A stretch of 64,000 nt of DNA. It comes from an uncultured Eubacteriales bacterium. Lineage in GTDB: Bacteria; Bacillota; Clostridia; Lachnospirales; Lachnospiraceae. The DNA is taken from assembly GCA_900539455.1 (NCBI GenBank), contig UQCD01000007.1, positions 29,459 through 93,458 of the forward strand. The letters are read 5' to 3'. The position numbers were made by a program, and so were the translations under genes. The notes under the pieces were generated by a model that was not told where the DNA came from, did not search any database, and worked only from the letters and a program-made list of their open reading frames with translations. The stretch's first letter is position 1; each line of letters opens with the position of its first letter. Shown here piece after piece: positions 45,961 through 54,777 of this stretch.

Positions 45961-46006
45961 AAGTAGGTGTCTGTTTATAAGTATATCTTTGAACAGACAC
46001 CTACTT
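45961..46006. repeat. 15-bp inverted repeat at the ilvA stop
   Basis: AAGTAGGTGTCTGTT (45961-45975) and AACAGACACCTACTT (45992-46006) pair perfectly; the right arm reaches into the ilvA stop codon. There is no T-run on the reverse strand, so it may protect or end the mRNA without being a classical terminator. Confidence 0.75.
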
Positions 46007-47225
46007 ATAAGTTAGTACGAACAACCTTTGGCTTATACCCAGCCTTTTCTAATTCTTCAACTATCTTTTCCTTATGCTCCATACCAAAAGTTTCAAGAGT
46101 AATTCTAAGTTCTACCTCTGCATTTCTGTTGATGCTTACAAACTGGTTATGCTCAAGCTTAACAACATTACCATTAGCAGCAGATATAACTGAAGCAACT
46201 CGTACTAATTCGCCTGGCTTATCTGGAAGCAATACTGAAACTGTAAATATTCTTCCTCTCTGGATAAGTCCATGCTGTAAGGTAGAGGACATTGTAATAA
46301 TATCCATATTACCACCACTAAGAATTGAAACAACCTTTTTGTCCTTACATTCAAGGTGCTTCAATGCAGCAACTGTAAGTAAACCAGAGCCTTCACATAC
46401 CATTTTATGATTTTCAACCATATCAAGGAAGGCATCTATTAATTCAGAATCCTCTACTGTAATAATCTCATCAATATTTTTTTGTATATAAGGGAAAATA
46501 AGAGTACCTGGTGTCTTTACTGCTGTACCGTCTGCAATAGTAACTGCACTGTCAAGTGTAACAACCTTTCCTGCCTCTAAGGAAGCCTTCATACAGCTTG
46601 CACCTGCCGGCTCAACACCAATTACTTTAATATTTGGATTTATAAGCTTTGCCAAGGTGCTGACACCTGTAGCTAAACCACCACCACCAATAGGAACTAA
46701 GATATAGTCAACTGTTGGTAATTCCTTTATAATTTCCATAGCTACTGAGCCTTGTCCTGTAGCAACCTCAAGGTCATCAAACGGATGAACAAAGGTATAA
46801 CCTTCCTCTTTTGCAAGTCTTAAGGCTTCATTACAAGCTTCATCGTATACATTGCCATATAAAATAACATCTGCACCATAGCTTCTTGTTCTGTTTACTT
46901 TAATAAATGGAGTAGATGTAGGCATAACAATTTTTGCTGGCACGCCATATATTTTTGCTGCATTTGCAACACCCTGTGCATGGTTGCCTGCTGACGCAGT
47001 TATAAGTCCTTTTTCTCTTTCAGTTTCTGTAAGCTGACTGATTTTGTAAAAGGCACCTCTTACCTTATATGCCCCTGTAACCTGCATATTTTCAGGTTTA
47101 AGATAAACCTTGTTTCCACATTGTTTACTAAAAAAATCGCTATAAACTAAATTTGTTGGAACAGTAACCTTTTTTACTATTTCAGCGGCTTCTTCAAATT
47201 TTTCTAATGTCAATTCTGTCATCAT
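46005..47225 (-). CDS. ilvA: Threonine ammonia-lyase with ACT domain
   Basis: A 406-residue PLP enzyme turning threonine into 2-oxobutanoate. The PLP lysine is in GAYKVRGAFYK, the Ser/Gly loop is SAGNHAQGVA, and the phosphate-binding glycines are GGGGLATG. A single ACT domain covers about residues 325-406. This length fits the biosynthetic-like or catabolic clostridial type rather than the two-ACT form. It is the last gene after ftsY, outside any ilv cluster. Confidence 0.93.
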   Translation of the reverse strand: MMTELTLEKFEEAAEIVKKVTVPTNLVYSDFFSKQCGNKVYLKPENMQVTGAYKVRGAFYKISQLTETEREKGLITASAGNHAQGVANAAKIYGVPAKIVMPTSTPFIKVNRTRSYGADVILYGNVYDEACNEALRLAKEEGYTFVHPFDDLEVATGQGSVAMEIIKELPTVDYILVPIGGGGLATGVSTLAKLINPNIKVIGVEPAGASCMKASLEAGKVVTLDSAVTIADGTAVKTPGTLIFPYIQKNIDEIITVEDSELIDAFLDMVENHKMVCEGSGLLTVAALKHLECKDKKVVSILSGGNMDIITMSSTLQHGLIQRGRIFTVSVLLPDKPGELVRVASVISAANGNVVKLEHNQFVSINRNAEVELRITLETFGMEHKEKIVEELEKAGYKPKVVRTNL

Positions 47226-47280
47226 GACTTCTGCCTTCTTTCATATTATCTTGTAGCTTCTCATAATCTTATAATTCAAT

Positions 47281-48243
47281 TTATAATTTGTCAATAGGCT
47301 CAACATTAAACAGTGCATTTACAAAAGACTCAGAATCAAATTTTTGTAAATCATCAATTTTTTCACCAACACCTACATATTTTACAGGTATAGACAATTC
47401 AGATTGGATAGCTACAGCAATACCACCCTTAGCAGTACCGTCAAGTTTTGTTAAAATAACACCAGTAATGTCTGTTACCTCCATAAACTGCTTTGCCTGA
47501 ACCATTGCATTTTGACCTGTCGTTCCATCTAATACAATAAGATTTTCTCTATATGCCTCTGGAAATTCCTTGGCAATAATCTTATCAATTTTCTTTAATT
47601 CATCCATAAGATTTTTCTTGTTGTGAAGTCTGCCGGCTGTGTCACAGATTAATACATCTGCCTTTCTAGCCTTTGCTGCTGCAATAGCATCAAATATTAC
47701 AGCAGCAGGGTCAGCACCCTCTTTTTGGGCAATTATATCAACGCCAGCTCTGTTTGACCATTCTGTGAGCTGTTCAATAGCTGCTGCTCTAAAGGTATCA
47801 GCCGCAGCTAATACAACCTTTTTTCCCTCTGCCTTAAGCTGTCCTGCTAATTTGCCGATAGAGGTTGTCTTTCCAACACCATTTACACCTATTACCAGAA
47901 TAATAGAGGTTTTATTTTCAAATTCATAAGCATTTTCTCCTAAGTTCATCTGCTCTTTGATGCTTTGTATAAGCATTTCCTTGCATTCCATAGGGTCTTT
48001 AATTTTATTTTCCTTAACCTTAACCTTTAAGGCGTCAATTATCTTTTCAGTTGTGGCAACACCTAAGTCACCCATTATAAGGATTTCCTCAAGCTCCTCA
48101 TAAAAATCATCATCAATGCTTGAAAAGCCTCTAAAAACACTTTCAAAGCCACTTACAATATTATCTCTGGTCTTTGTAAGTCCACTTACAAGTCTTTTAA
48201 AAAATCCCTTTTTCTTTTCTTTTACTTCTAATTCTTCGCTCAT
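47281..48243 (-). CDS. ftsY: SRP receptor FtsY
   Basis: A 320-residue SRP GTPase partner of Ffh. A basic N-terminal helix (KEKKKGFFKRLVSGL) reaches the membrane; the G domain has GVNGVGKTTSIGKLA, DTAGRLHNKKNLM and TKLDGTAKGG. AGGAGG-like sequence precedes the ATG, 15 bp after smc. Confidence 0.97.
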   Translation of the reverse strand: MSEELEVKEKKKGFFKRLVSGLTKTRDNIVSGFESVFRGFSSIDDDFYEELEEILIMGDLGVATTEKIIDALKVKVKENKIKDPMECKEMLIQSIKEQMNLGENAYEFENKTSIILVIGVNGVGKTTSIGKLAGQLKAEGKKVVLAAADTFRAAAIEQLTEWSNRAGVDIIAQKEGADPAAVIFDAIAAAKARKADVLICDTAGRLHNKKNLMDELKKIDKIIAKEFPEAYRENLIVLDGTTGQNAMVQAKQFMEVTDITGVILTKLDGTAKGGIAVAIQSELSIPVKYVGVGEKIDDLQKFDSESFVNALFNVEPIDKL

Positions 48244-48258
48244 AAAAACCTCCTGTGG

Positions 48259-51200
48259 TTAATCCTTCTTTTGCTCTTTTTCAAGCTCTGCTTCTATAAG
48301 ATTAACTGAAACAAGTGTTGATACACCTTTTTCCTGCATAGTTATACCATACAATCTGTCTGCAGCATTCATTGTACCTCGTCTGTGGGTAATTACAATA
48401 AACTGTGTATGATTTGTAAGCTTATGAAGATAATTTGCAAATCTTACTACATTTGTTTCATCAAGTGCTGCTTCAATTTCATCTAACAGACAAAATGGTG
48501 ATGGCTTTAGATTTTGAATAGCAAATAGTAAGGCAATAGCCGTAAGAGCCTTTTCTCCACCTGATAGCTGCATCATATTTGTAAGCTTCTTTCCGGGTGG
48601 CTGGGAAATAATTGATATTTCTGCATCTAAAATATCGTCATCCTCATTTAAGGTTATCGTTCCCTTACCACCACCAAACATTTCCTTATATACAATATCA
48701 AACTGCTCCCGTATCTGCTGGAACTTTTCACTAAACTGCTTCTTCATACCCTCGTCAAGCTCTTCAACAATCTTAATAAGGGATTGCTCGGCGTTTACTA
48801 AATCGTCATGCTGAGTTTTAAGGAAGGTATATCTTTCAAAGGACTCCTTATATTCCTCAATGGCATTTACATTTACATTACCCAGTCCTTTAATTTGCTG
48901 TTTCAAAGAAGCTATTCGCTTTTTCATTTCAGGCAAATCATTTAATTCTTTGTTTCTTTGCTCAACTGCAACACTATAGGTAATTTCATATTCATCCCAC
49001 ATATAATTCACAAGTTTCTCATTGGACTCGTCTAATTTTTCCTTTTTTGCATTAAGCCTGAACAATTCCTTGTCTAATTCAGTAATAACATTAGAAATTT
49101 CTTCCCTCTTAGTAAAGAAATCTTTATGTTCCTTTGACTGAGTATCCTTTTCCTCTACAAGCTGTTCAATCTCCTTAGTAACAGCTTCAATTTGTTCTGT
49201 TGACTTTTCAAGCGCAGTTTTAATATTTGAAATGTCATTATTTTTATACTCTACTTCTTCTTTTGAGCGTTTAGCAAAGCCTTTTATTGAAAGCAGCTCT
49301 TCCTGAAGCTTTTCTATCTCACTATCAATTCTATCCATGTTTTCTTTGATAAAATCCTTCTTCTGAGTGAGATTTGCAAGATTAAGTCGTACCTCTTCGT
49401 TATTTTTCTTCTCATCTTCCTCTAAGGCACGCTCATTTTCAACTTTTTTGTTAAGCTCGTCAATATGTGACTCTATTTTAGTATTCTTTTCTTCCCAATG
49501 GCTAAGCTCAAAATTAAGTGTGTCATAATTATTTTTAATATCCGAAATCTGGGTAGCAATTTCACTGTTTTCCTTTGTAACATCATCATAGGTATTATTA
49601 ATTTCACTTATTTTTTCATTAGCCTTATTAAGATTCATTTTAACAGTATTTTGTACAAGATACTGCTCATTTAATACCTGTTTTACTTTTTCAACCTCTT
49701 CTCTGATAGTTGCTGCTTCCTTTTCATATAAAGAAAGCTTTTCTGTAATTTCGGTTTTTCTTTCCTGGATTTCCTTTATTTTATTTGTAAGGTCATCAAT
49801 TTCTCTTCTTCTGCCAAGCAAATTACTATTATTTTTAAATGCACCACCAGACATAGAGCCGCCAGGATTTAATAATTCACCCTCCAGAGTAACCATTCTA
49901 AGTGTATAGTTAAACTTTCTGGCTAATACTAAGGCATTTTCTATAGTATCTACAACTACAACTCTGCCAAGTAAATATTTAGCAATATTTTCATATTCTT
50001 TATTTATATTTACCAAATCGCAGGCAAGTCCAATTACACCCTTTTCACTTAGAACTCTGTCATTAGTAAAGCCGGTTTTATTGGCGATACTACTAAGTGG
50101 CAGGAAGGTAGCTCTACCAAATTTACCTCGTTTTAAATACTCAATAGCCTCTTTTGCTGTGTTTTCAGTATCGGTAACAACATTTTGAATGTTACCTCCC
50201 AAAGCAGTTTCTACAGCCACCTCATATTTTTTATCAACTTTAATAATATCGGCAACAACACCAACTATCCCCTTTTTAGATTCCTTTAACTCCATAATCT
50301 TTCTAATACTATTTCCGTACCCCTCATATCGCTCAGTCATATTTCGCAAGGCTTCAAGCTTTGAATTATTTTCGTGATATGCTCGCTCAGTAGTATCCTT
50401 TTCCCTCATAAGCTGCTGGTTTTCTTTAATTATATTATCCAGCTTTTCCTTTAAGGAGTTAAGATTAGTATTACTTTCTATAATTTCTTCATTAATTTTC
50501 TTTAATTCGCCTTCCAGCTCATTTACAATTCTGTCATGCTCATTTTTATCATTTTGGAATTTTAAAAGTCGCTGGTTAAGCTCTGTTTTACGAATATTAA
50601 TCTGTTCAAGCATTGCATCGTATCTTTGAATTTTTGCCTGAACATTTGCTTTATCAGTAAGCAGGGTAATGATATTAGCCTTTTCCTCTTCTATTTCGTT
50701 AAGCAGACTATTTATCCTATCTGTAATAGCAGATACTTTATCATCTGCCTGCTTTTTAATAGAGGACGCATTAAGAAGCATTTCCTTGATTTCAGCTCCC
50801 TGATTAACAAATTGCTCTTTTTCAGCATTCTTTTCCTCAATACCTGCTTCTATAGAATTAATTCGCTCATTGTAATGCTCATCATTTGCTTTTGCAGAAT
50901 TTATCTGCTCGTTTAATACCTTTATATCTCCTTCAAGCTTTTCTCTCATAATTGTAGCCTGATTAAGAGTGTTTCTTTTTTCTTCAATAGTTGTATTTAG
51001 CTGTTCTATGTATTCATCAAGTTTTTCGTAGGTTCGCTTAATTTCCTCTAAATTTTCCTTATTTGCAGACAACTGCTCCCCTGCAATTTGAAGCTTATCA
51101 TCTACCTCTTTAAGCTGACCTTTAATATTTTTTATTTCTAAAAGGAATACATTAACATCATATACCCTAAGCTCATCCTTTAATTTTAAGTAAGCTTTAG

Positions 51201-51834
51201 CAGTTTCAGATTGTCTTTCCAAAGGCTTAATCTGTCTTTCTAATTCAGTTAAAATATCAATAACTCTGGCTATATTAGCTCTTTCACTTTCCAGCTTTTT
51301 AAGAGTTTCTGTTTTTCTCTTTTTAAATTTAACAATACCGGCTGCTTCATCAAATAATTCTCTCCTGTCATCAGCCTTTCCACTTAAAATCTTATCAATT
51401 TGTCCCTGACCGATAATTGAATAACCGTCAGTACCAATTCCTGTATCATCAAAAAGCTCATTTACATCCTTTAATCGGCATATTGAGCCATTTATCATAT
51501 ATTCACTTTCACCAGAACGATAAAGTCGTCTGGATACAGTAACCTCATCAAAATCTATTGGCAGCTTGTGGTCACTATTTTCAAAGGTAATTGCTACATA
51601 AGCAAAGCCAAGTGGTTTTCTGTTTTCAGTTCCGGCAAAAATTACATCCTCCATTTTGCCACCACGAAGCTGTTTTATTTTCTGCTCACCAAGTACCCAT
51701 CTAACTGCATCAGATACATTACTTTTACCACTTCCATTAGGGCCTACAATGCCTGTTATACCCTGATGAAATTCAAAATTTATCTTATTGGCAAAAGACT
51801 TAAAGCCTTGTACCTCTATACTTTTTAAATACAT
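48259..51834 (-). CDS. smc: Chromosome segregation ATPase Smc
   Basis: A 1191-residue SMC protein. Walker A is GPNGSGKSN near residues 32-40; long coiled coils flank a hinge at about residues 500-660 (KKGIVGVVADIIKVD, NPGGSMSGGAFKNNSN); the C-terminal signature LSGGEKALTA and Walker B LLDEIEAALDE complete the ATPase head. It loads on the chromosome with ScpAB, which are not in the window. The order rnc-smc-ftsY is conserved. Confidence 0.98.
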   Translation of the reverse strand: MYLKSIEVQGFKSFANKINFEFHQGITGIVGPNGSGKSNVSDAVRWVLGEQKIKQLRGGKMEDVIFAGTENRKPLGFAYVAITFENSDHKLPIDFDEVTVSRRLYRSGESEYMINGSICRLKDVNELFDDTGIGTDGYSIIGQGQIDKILSGKADDRRELFDEAAGIVKFKKRKTETLKKLESERANIARVIDILTELERQIKPLERQSETAKAYLKLKDELRVYDVNVFLLEIKNIKGQLKEVDDKLQIAGEQLSANKENLEEIKRTYEKLDEYIEQLNTTIEEKRNTLNQATIMREKLEGDIKVLNEQINSAKANDEHYNERINSIEAGIEEKNAEKEQFVNQGAEIKEMLLNASSIKKQADDKVSAITDRINSLLNEIEEEKANIITLLTDKANVQAKIQRYDAMLEQINIRKTELNQRLLKFQNDKNEHDRIVNELEGELKKINEEIIESNTNLNSLKEKLDNIIKENQQLMREKDTTERAYHENNSKLEALRNMTERYEGYGNSIRKIMELKESKKGIVGVVADIIKVDKKYEVAVETALGGNIQNVVTDTENTAKEAIEYLKRGKFGRATFLPLSSIANKTGFTNDRVLSEKGVIGLACDLVNINKEYENIAKYLLGRVVVVDTIENALVLARKFNYTLRMVTLEGELLNPGGSMSGGAFKNNSNLLGRRREIDDLTNKIKEIQERKTEITEKLSLYEKEAATIREEVEKVKQVLNEQYLVQNTVKMNLNKANEKISEINNTYDDVTKENSEIATQISDIKNNYDTLNFELSHWEEKNTKIESHIDELNKKVENERALEEDEKKNNEEVRLNLANLTQKKDFIKENMDRIDSEIEKLQEELLSIKGFAKRSKEEVEYKNNDISNIKTALEKSTEQIEAVTKEIEQLVEEKDTQSKEHKDFFTKREEISNVITELDKELFRLNAKKEKLDESNEKLVNYMWDEYEITYSVAVEQRNKELNDLPEMKKRIASLKQQIKGLGNVNVNAIEEYKESFERYTFLKTQHDDLVNAEQSLIKIVEELDEGMKKQFSEKFQQIREQFDIVYKEMFGGGKGTITLNEDDDILDAEISIISQPPGKKLTNMMQLSGGEKALTAIALLFAIQNLKPSPFCLLDEIEAALDETNVVRFANYLHKLTNHTQFIVITHRRGTMNAADRLYGITMQEKGVSTLVSVNLIEAELEKEQKKD

Positions 51835-51863
51835 CTTACAAACCTTTCTGTTTATCAGTTAAA

Positions 51864-52553
51864 TTATTTTTGTCTAATTTTAAGAATTGCCTGATAAGCA
51901 GCCTGTTGTTCAGCCTTTCTTTTTGTTCTGCCTATTCCTTCGCCTAGAATAGTGTCCTCTAATAATACCTGAACATTAAATTTTTTATCATGGTCTGGAC
52001 CTTCTTCAGATATTAATTTATATTCAACCTTCTTTTTGTAAAGTTTTTGTACTGTTTCCTGTAATATGGTTTTACTATCGTAGAATAAGTGTTTATTTTC
52101 AATATCATTTAAAACAAATCTAATAATGAATTTTTTTGCTTCCTCTATTCCACCGTCAAGGTAAATTGCTCCTATAACAGCCTCAAAGGCATCTGAAACT
52201 ATTGAATCTCTATATCTTCCACCTGTAGTTTCCTCACCCTTTCCGAGTATTAAAAAATCTGACAGGTGAATTGCTCTGGCACATTCTGCCAGAGTAGGCT
52301 CACATACTATACTAGCTCTTAATCTGGTTAAATCCCCCTCTGGTTTATCTAAGTATTCCTTAAATAAAAAGTCACTGGTACAAACCTCTAATACGGCATC
52401 TCCAAGAAATTCAAGCCTTTCATTGTGATTATACTTTTCCATTTTCTTTTCGTTGGCATAAGAACTGTGTGTCAGAGCCTTTAATATCAAATCTTTATCC
52501 TTAAACGCATACCCAATTTCTGTTTCTAATTGACCAATATCTGTATTACTCAA
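51864..52553 (-). CDS. rnc: Ribonuclease III
   Basis: A 229-residue double-strand-specific RNase. Catalytic signature NERLEFLGDAVLEV, later acidic residues in DAFEAVIGAIYLDGG, and a C-terminal dsRNA-binding domain (about residues 155-227, KAEQQAAYQAILKI). It processes rRNA and scRNA precursors. It begins two bases after plsX; no acpP gene lies between them. Confidence 0.96.
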   Translation of the reverse strand: MSNTDIGQLETEIGYAFKDKDLILKALTHSSYANEKKMEKYNHNERLEFLGDAVLEVCTSDFLFKEYLDKPEGDLTRLRASIVCEPTLAECARAIHLSDFLILGKGEETTGGRYRDSIVSDAFEAVIGAIYLDGGIEEAKKFIIRFVLNDIENKHLFYDSKTILQETVQKLYKKKVEYKLISEEGPDHDKKFNVQVLLEDTILGEGIGRTKRKAEQQAAYQAILKIRQK

Positions 52554-52555
52554 GA

Positions 52556-53581
52556 TTACACCTCTTTTACAGCCTGAACATCACTTATATGCTCGCTAAT
52601 TTGCTCATTAATTCTTTGCTCCTTGAATTTAAGAGCATTTAAAATTGAGTGTTTAACCTCTATGCTTTTTGAATTGCCGTGAGTTTTAACTACAAGTCCC
52701 TTTAAACCAAGTAACGGTGCTCCACCGTACTCGTCTGCGCTAAAGGATTTTAAGGTTTTCTTTAAGGCTGGCTTTACAAGAAGCGCACCCATTTTGCTTT
52801 TAAAGGATGACATCATTCCACCTTTAATTTCTTTAATCAGGGTTCCAGCTAAGCCTTCATATAGCTTAAGGATAACATTTCCTACAAAGGCATCACACAC
52901 AATAACATCTGCATCACCATTTGGAATATCCCTTGCTTCAATGTTTCCAATAAAGTTTATATCTGGCAGATTTTTAAGTAACTGGAAGGTTTCCTTTGTG
53001 AGTGCATTTCCTTTTTCTTCCTCTGCACCGATATTAACTAATGCAACCTTAGGATTTTTTCTGCCTACTATATTTTCCATATATATTGAACCGATTTTTG
53101 CAAACTGAACTAAATATGATGGCTTTGCATCAACATTTGCTCCACAGTCAATAAGAAGTGATACTCCTTTAGCTGTAGGTATAAGTGGTGCTAGAGGTGG
53201 TCTTTCAATGCCCTTTAATCTGCCAACTATAGTCTGACCACCAACAAGTAATGCTCCAGAGCTTCCTGCCGAAACAAAAGCGTCTGCTTCGCCCTGTTTT
53301 ACCTGCTTAAGTCCAACTACCATAGAGGAATTTTTTTTGCCTCTAATAGCCTCTACAGGATGCTCACCTGTTTCTATTACCTCTGTTGTAGGAACAATTT
53401 CTAACATTTCCGTATTGTACTCATACTTTGCCAATTCACTTTCAATGGCAGCCTTATCACCAACTAATTTAATATATAAATTTTCCTTCTCGTTTAATGC
53501 TTCAACAGCACCCTTAACTAATTCCAATGGTGCATTATCACCACCCATCGCGTCTACCGCTACAATAACTTTTTCTGACAT
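52556..53581 (-). CDS. plsX: Phosphate acyltransferase PlsX
   Basis: A 341-residue enzyme that makes acyl-phosphate from acyl-ACP for phospholipid synthesis. VAVDAMGGDNAP, GSSGALLVGGQ and GADVIVCDAFVGNV-type motifs are present. Start at 53581 follows GGAGG; the upstream part of the open frame overlaps the leader hairpin. In relatives acpP follows plsX; here rnc follows directly. Confidence 0.95.
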   Translation of the reverse strand: MSEKVIVAVDAMGGDNAPLELVKGAVEALNEKENLYIKLVGDKAAIESELAKYEYNTEMLEIVPTTEVIETGEHPVEAIRGKKNSSMVVGLKQVKQGEADAFVSAGSSGALLVGGQTIVGRLKGIERPPLAPLIPTAKGVSLLIDCGANVDAKPSYLVQFAKIGSIYMENIVGRKNPKVALVNIGAEEEKGNALTKETFQLLKNLPDINFIGNIEARDIPNGDADVIVCDAFVGNVILKLYEGLAGTLIKEIKGGMMSSFKSKMGALLVKPALKKTLKSFSADEYGGAPLLGLKGLVVKTHGNSKSIEVKHSILNALKFKEQRINEQISEHISDVQAVKEV

Positions 53582-53601
53582 AAAAACCTCCAGCCAATAG
53601 A

Positions 53602-53644
53602 CATTTACGAAAGCCAGCACCTTATATGCTAAATTTCGTAAATG
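53602..53644 (-). promoter_or_regulatory. Leader hairpin upstream of plsX
   Basis: CATTTACGAAA (53602-53612) and TTTCGTAAATG (53634-53644) form an 11-bp perfect inverted repeat about 20 bp before the plsX start, with AGCA/TGCT able to extend inside. It lies in the 5' UTR set by the promoter at 53677-53705 and could be an operator or an mRNA control element. Confidence 0.6.
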
Positions 53645-53676
53645 CTATTAAATTCTAATTACAATTCAACTACTAT

Positions 53677-53705
53677 AATATACTAAAAAATTGGAGGTTT
53701 AGCAA
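53677..53705 (-). promoter_or_regulatory. Candidate promoter of plsX
   Basis: Reverse strand TTGCTA (53700-53705), 17 bp, TATATT (53677-53682). Between them AACCTCCAA may pair with the plsX ribosome binding region if transcribed from further upstream. Confidence 0.55.
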
Positions 53706-53824
53706 GTATATGTTCTTTTGTGCAAGCACAACGACCATATAATTAATATAACAATCTTCACAAGCATTTTTGTACAAACAAAAAATATTATACTGCAAAT
53801 TCGAGTATTTTCCTTGTCACATCA

Positions 53825-53942
53825 AATCAAGCTGACTAAAGTCAGCTTGATTACGCAAACGAACAGCAAGAAATTACATTTCTTGCTGTTCTTGCGCTCT
53901 CTAAATAAAAGTTTATGCAAGCATAACTTTTGCTTAGAGAGC
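53825..53942. repeat. Cluster of three adjacent stem-loops between rpmF and plsX
   Basis: Three hairpins stand side by side: 53825-53852 (12-bp perfect stem AATCAAGCTGAC/GTCAGCTTGATT, 4-nt loop), 53854-53896 (14-bp perfect stem GAACAGCAAGAAAT/ATTTCTTGCTGTTC with an extra outer CGCAA/TTGCG), and 53896-53942 (GCTCTCTAA/TTAGAGAGC enclosing a second stem AAAAGTTTATGC/GCATAACTTTT). With the rpmF terminator this makes four in a row. The rest of the 53582-53994 gap holds only the plsX promoter and leader. Confidence 0.85.
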
Positions 53943-53959
53943 TTTTGCTCCAAAAAGAA

Positions 53960-53985
53960 AAGGCTTGTTATAAATAACAAGCCTT
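53960..53985 (-). terminator. Terminator after rpmF
   Basis: AAGGCTTGTTA (53960-53970) with TAACAAGCCTT (53975-53985), 11-bp perfect stem and 4-nt loop; the reverse strand continues TTTCTTTTTGG. Confidence 0.9.
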
Positions 53986-53994
53986 ACATCAGGA

Positions 53995-54174
53995 CTAATC
54001 CTGAGCAATAATTTCTTTTTTGTTGTAACTTCCGCAAGCTTTGCATACTCTATGAGGCATCATTAATGCGCCACATTTGCTGCACTTTACAAGATTTGTA
54101 GCTTCCATCTTCCAATTAGCTCTTCTCTTATCTCTTCTTGCTTTAGATGTTTTATTCTTTGGACAAATAGACAT
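53995..54174 (-). CDS. rpmF: 50S ribosomal protein L32
   Basis: A 59-residue L32: MSICPKNKTSKARRDKRRAN at the start and two CxxC zinc pairs, CSKC and CKAC, around residues 31-47, so this is the zinc-binding form. AGGAGGTG precedes the ATG, directly after yceD. The short length explains why it is easily missed. Confidence 0.96.
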   Translation of the reverse strand: MSICPKNKTSKARRDKRRANWKMEATNLVKCSKCGALMMPHRVCKACGSYNKKEIIAQD

Positions 54175-54177
54175 GGT

Positions 54178-54699
54178 TTACACCTCCTTAAAGCTATTAA
54201 AGACCTCTAAAACTTTAGCCATTCTAGGATCTAATTCTGTGGTATCACAACCACAACTACCATGATTGAGATTTGTGCCACATCTATTACAAATTCCTTT
54301 GCAATTTTCATCGCAGAGAACTTTCATAGGTAAATTCACTAAAATCTCACCGTAAACAAATTTTTCAGAATCGAACACTGTGCCATCTAAGAAGATTGTA
54401 TCATTTACATCGTCTGCTTCTGAATCTTCGTTTAAGTCTACTTCCTTTGAAGCCTTAAAACTAATATTTGTTTTTACATCTTCCAGACATCTGCCACATG
54501 GTATATTTAAGGTAACATCAACATCAGCCTCTATGGTGATATGTTTGTTGCCTGTATGGGTAAACGCGAAGGAAATGGGTTTCTTTTCCACAATCTCATA
54601 TACATCTACACCAGTGTCAATCCTAGTCATTTCTAGGTCTGTCTGAAGTTTCATTTCTTTACCCTCGAAGGATAAAAGCGACCATAAATCAATTAACAT
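54178..54699 (-). CDS. yceD: YceD family protein (DUF177)
   Basis: A 173-residue DUF177 protein, commonly co-transcribed with rpmF and linked to 23S rRNA/ribosome assembly. The C-terminal Cys motifs (CDENCKGICNRCGTNLNHGSC) form a probable zinc site. Start at 54699 follows AGAGGT; the open frame extends upstream without a site. Confidence 0.93.
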   Translation of the reverse strand: MLIDLWSLLSFEGKEMKLQTDLEMTRIDTGVDVYEIVEKKPISFAFTHTGNKHITIEADVDVTLNIPCGRCLEDVKTNISFKASKEVDLNEDSEADDVNDTIFLDGTVFDSEKFVYGEILVNLPMKVLCDENCKGICNRCGTNLNHGSCGCDTTELDPRMAKVLEVFNSFKEV

Positions 54700-54729
54700 A
54701 GTAACCTCTTTTCTAATCGCACTCTTGCA

Positions 54730-54758
54730 ATTATACATATACATCAAATATTTGTCAA
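54730..54758 (-). promoter_or_regulatory. Promoter of yceD-rpmF
   Basis: Perfect consensus on the reverse strand: TTGACA (54753-54758), 17 bp, TATAAT (54730-54735). Confidence 0.9.
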
Positions 54759-54777
54759 CAAATTTATTTAAAATCCG

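Noticed and set aside
47226..47280. T-box or other amino-acid control in front of ilvA
   Set aside because: The gap to ftsY is 55 bp without any such structure.
53718..54011. A 97-codon forward reading frame across the rpmF-plsX gap
   Set aside because: It runs through the four hairpins and overlaps rpmF on the other strand, has no ribosome binding site, and its translation shows no protein-like pattern.
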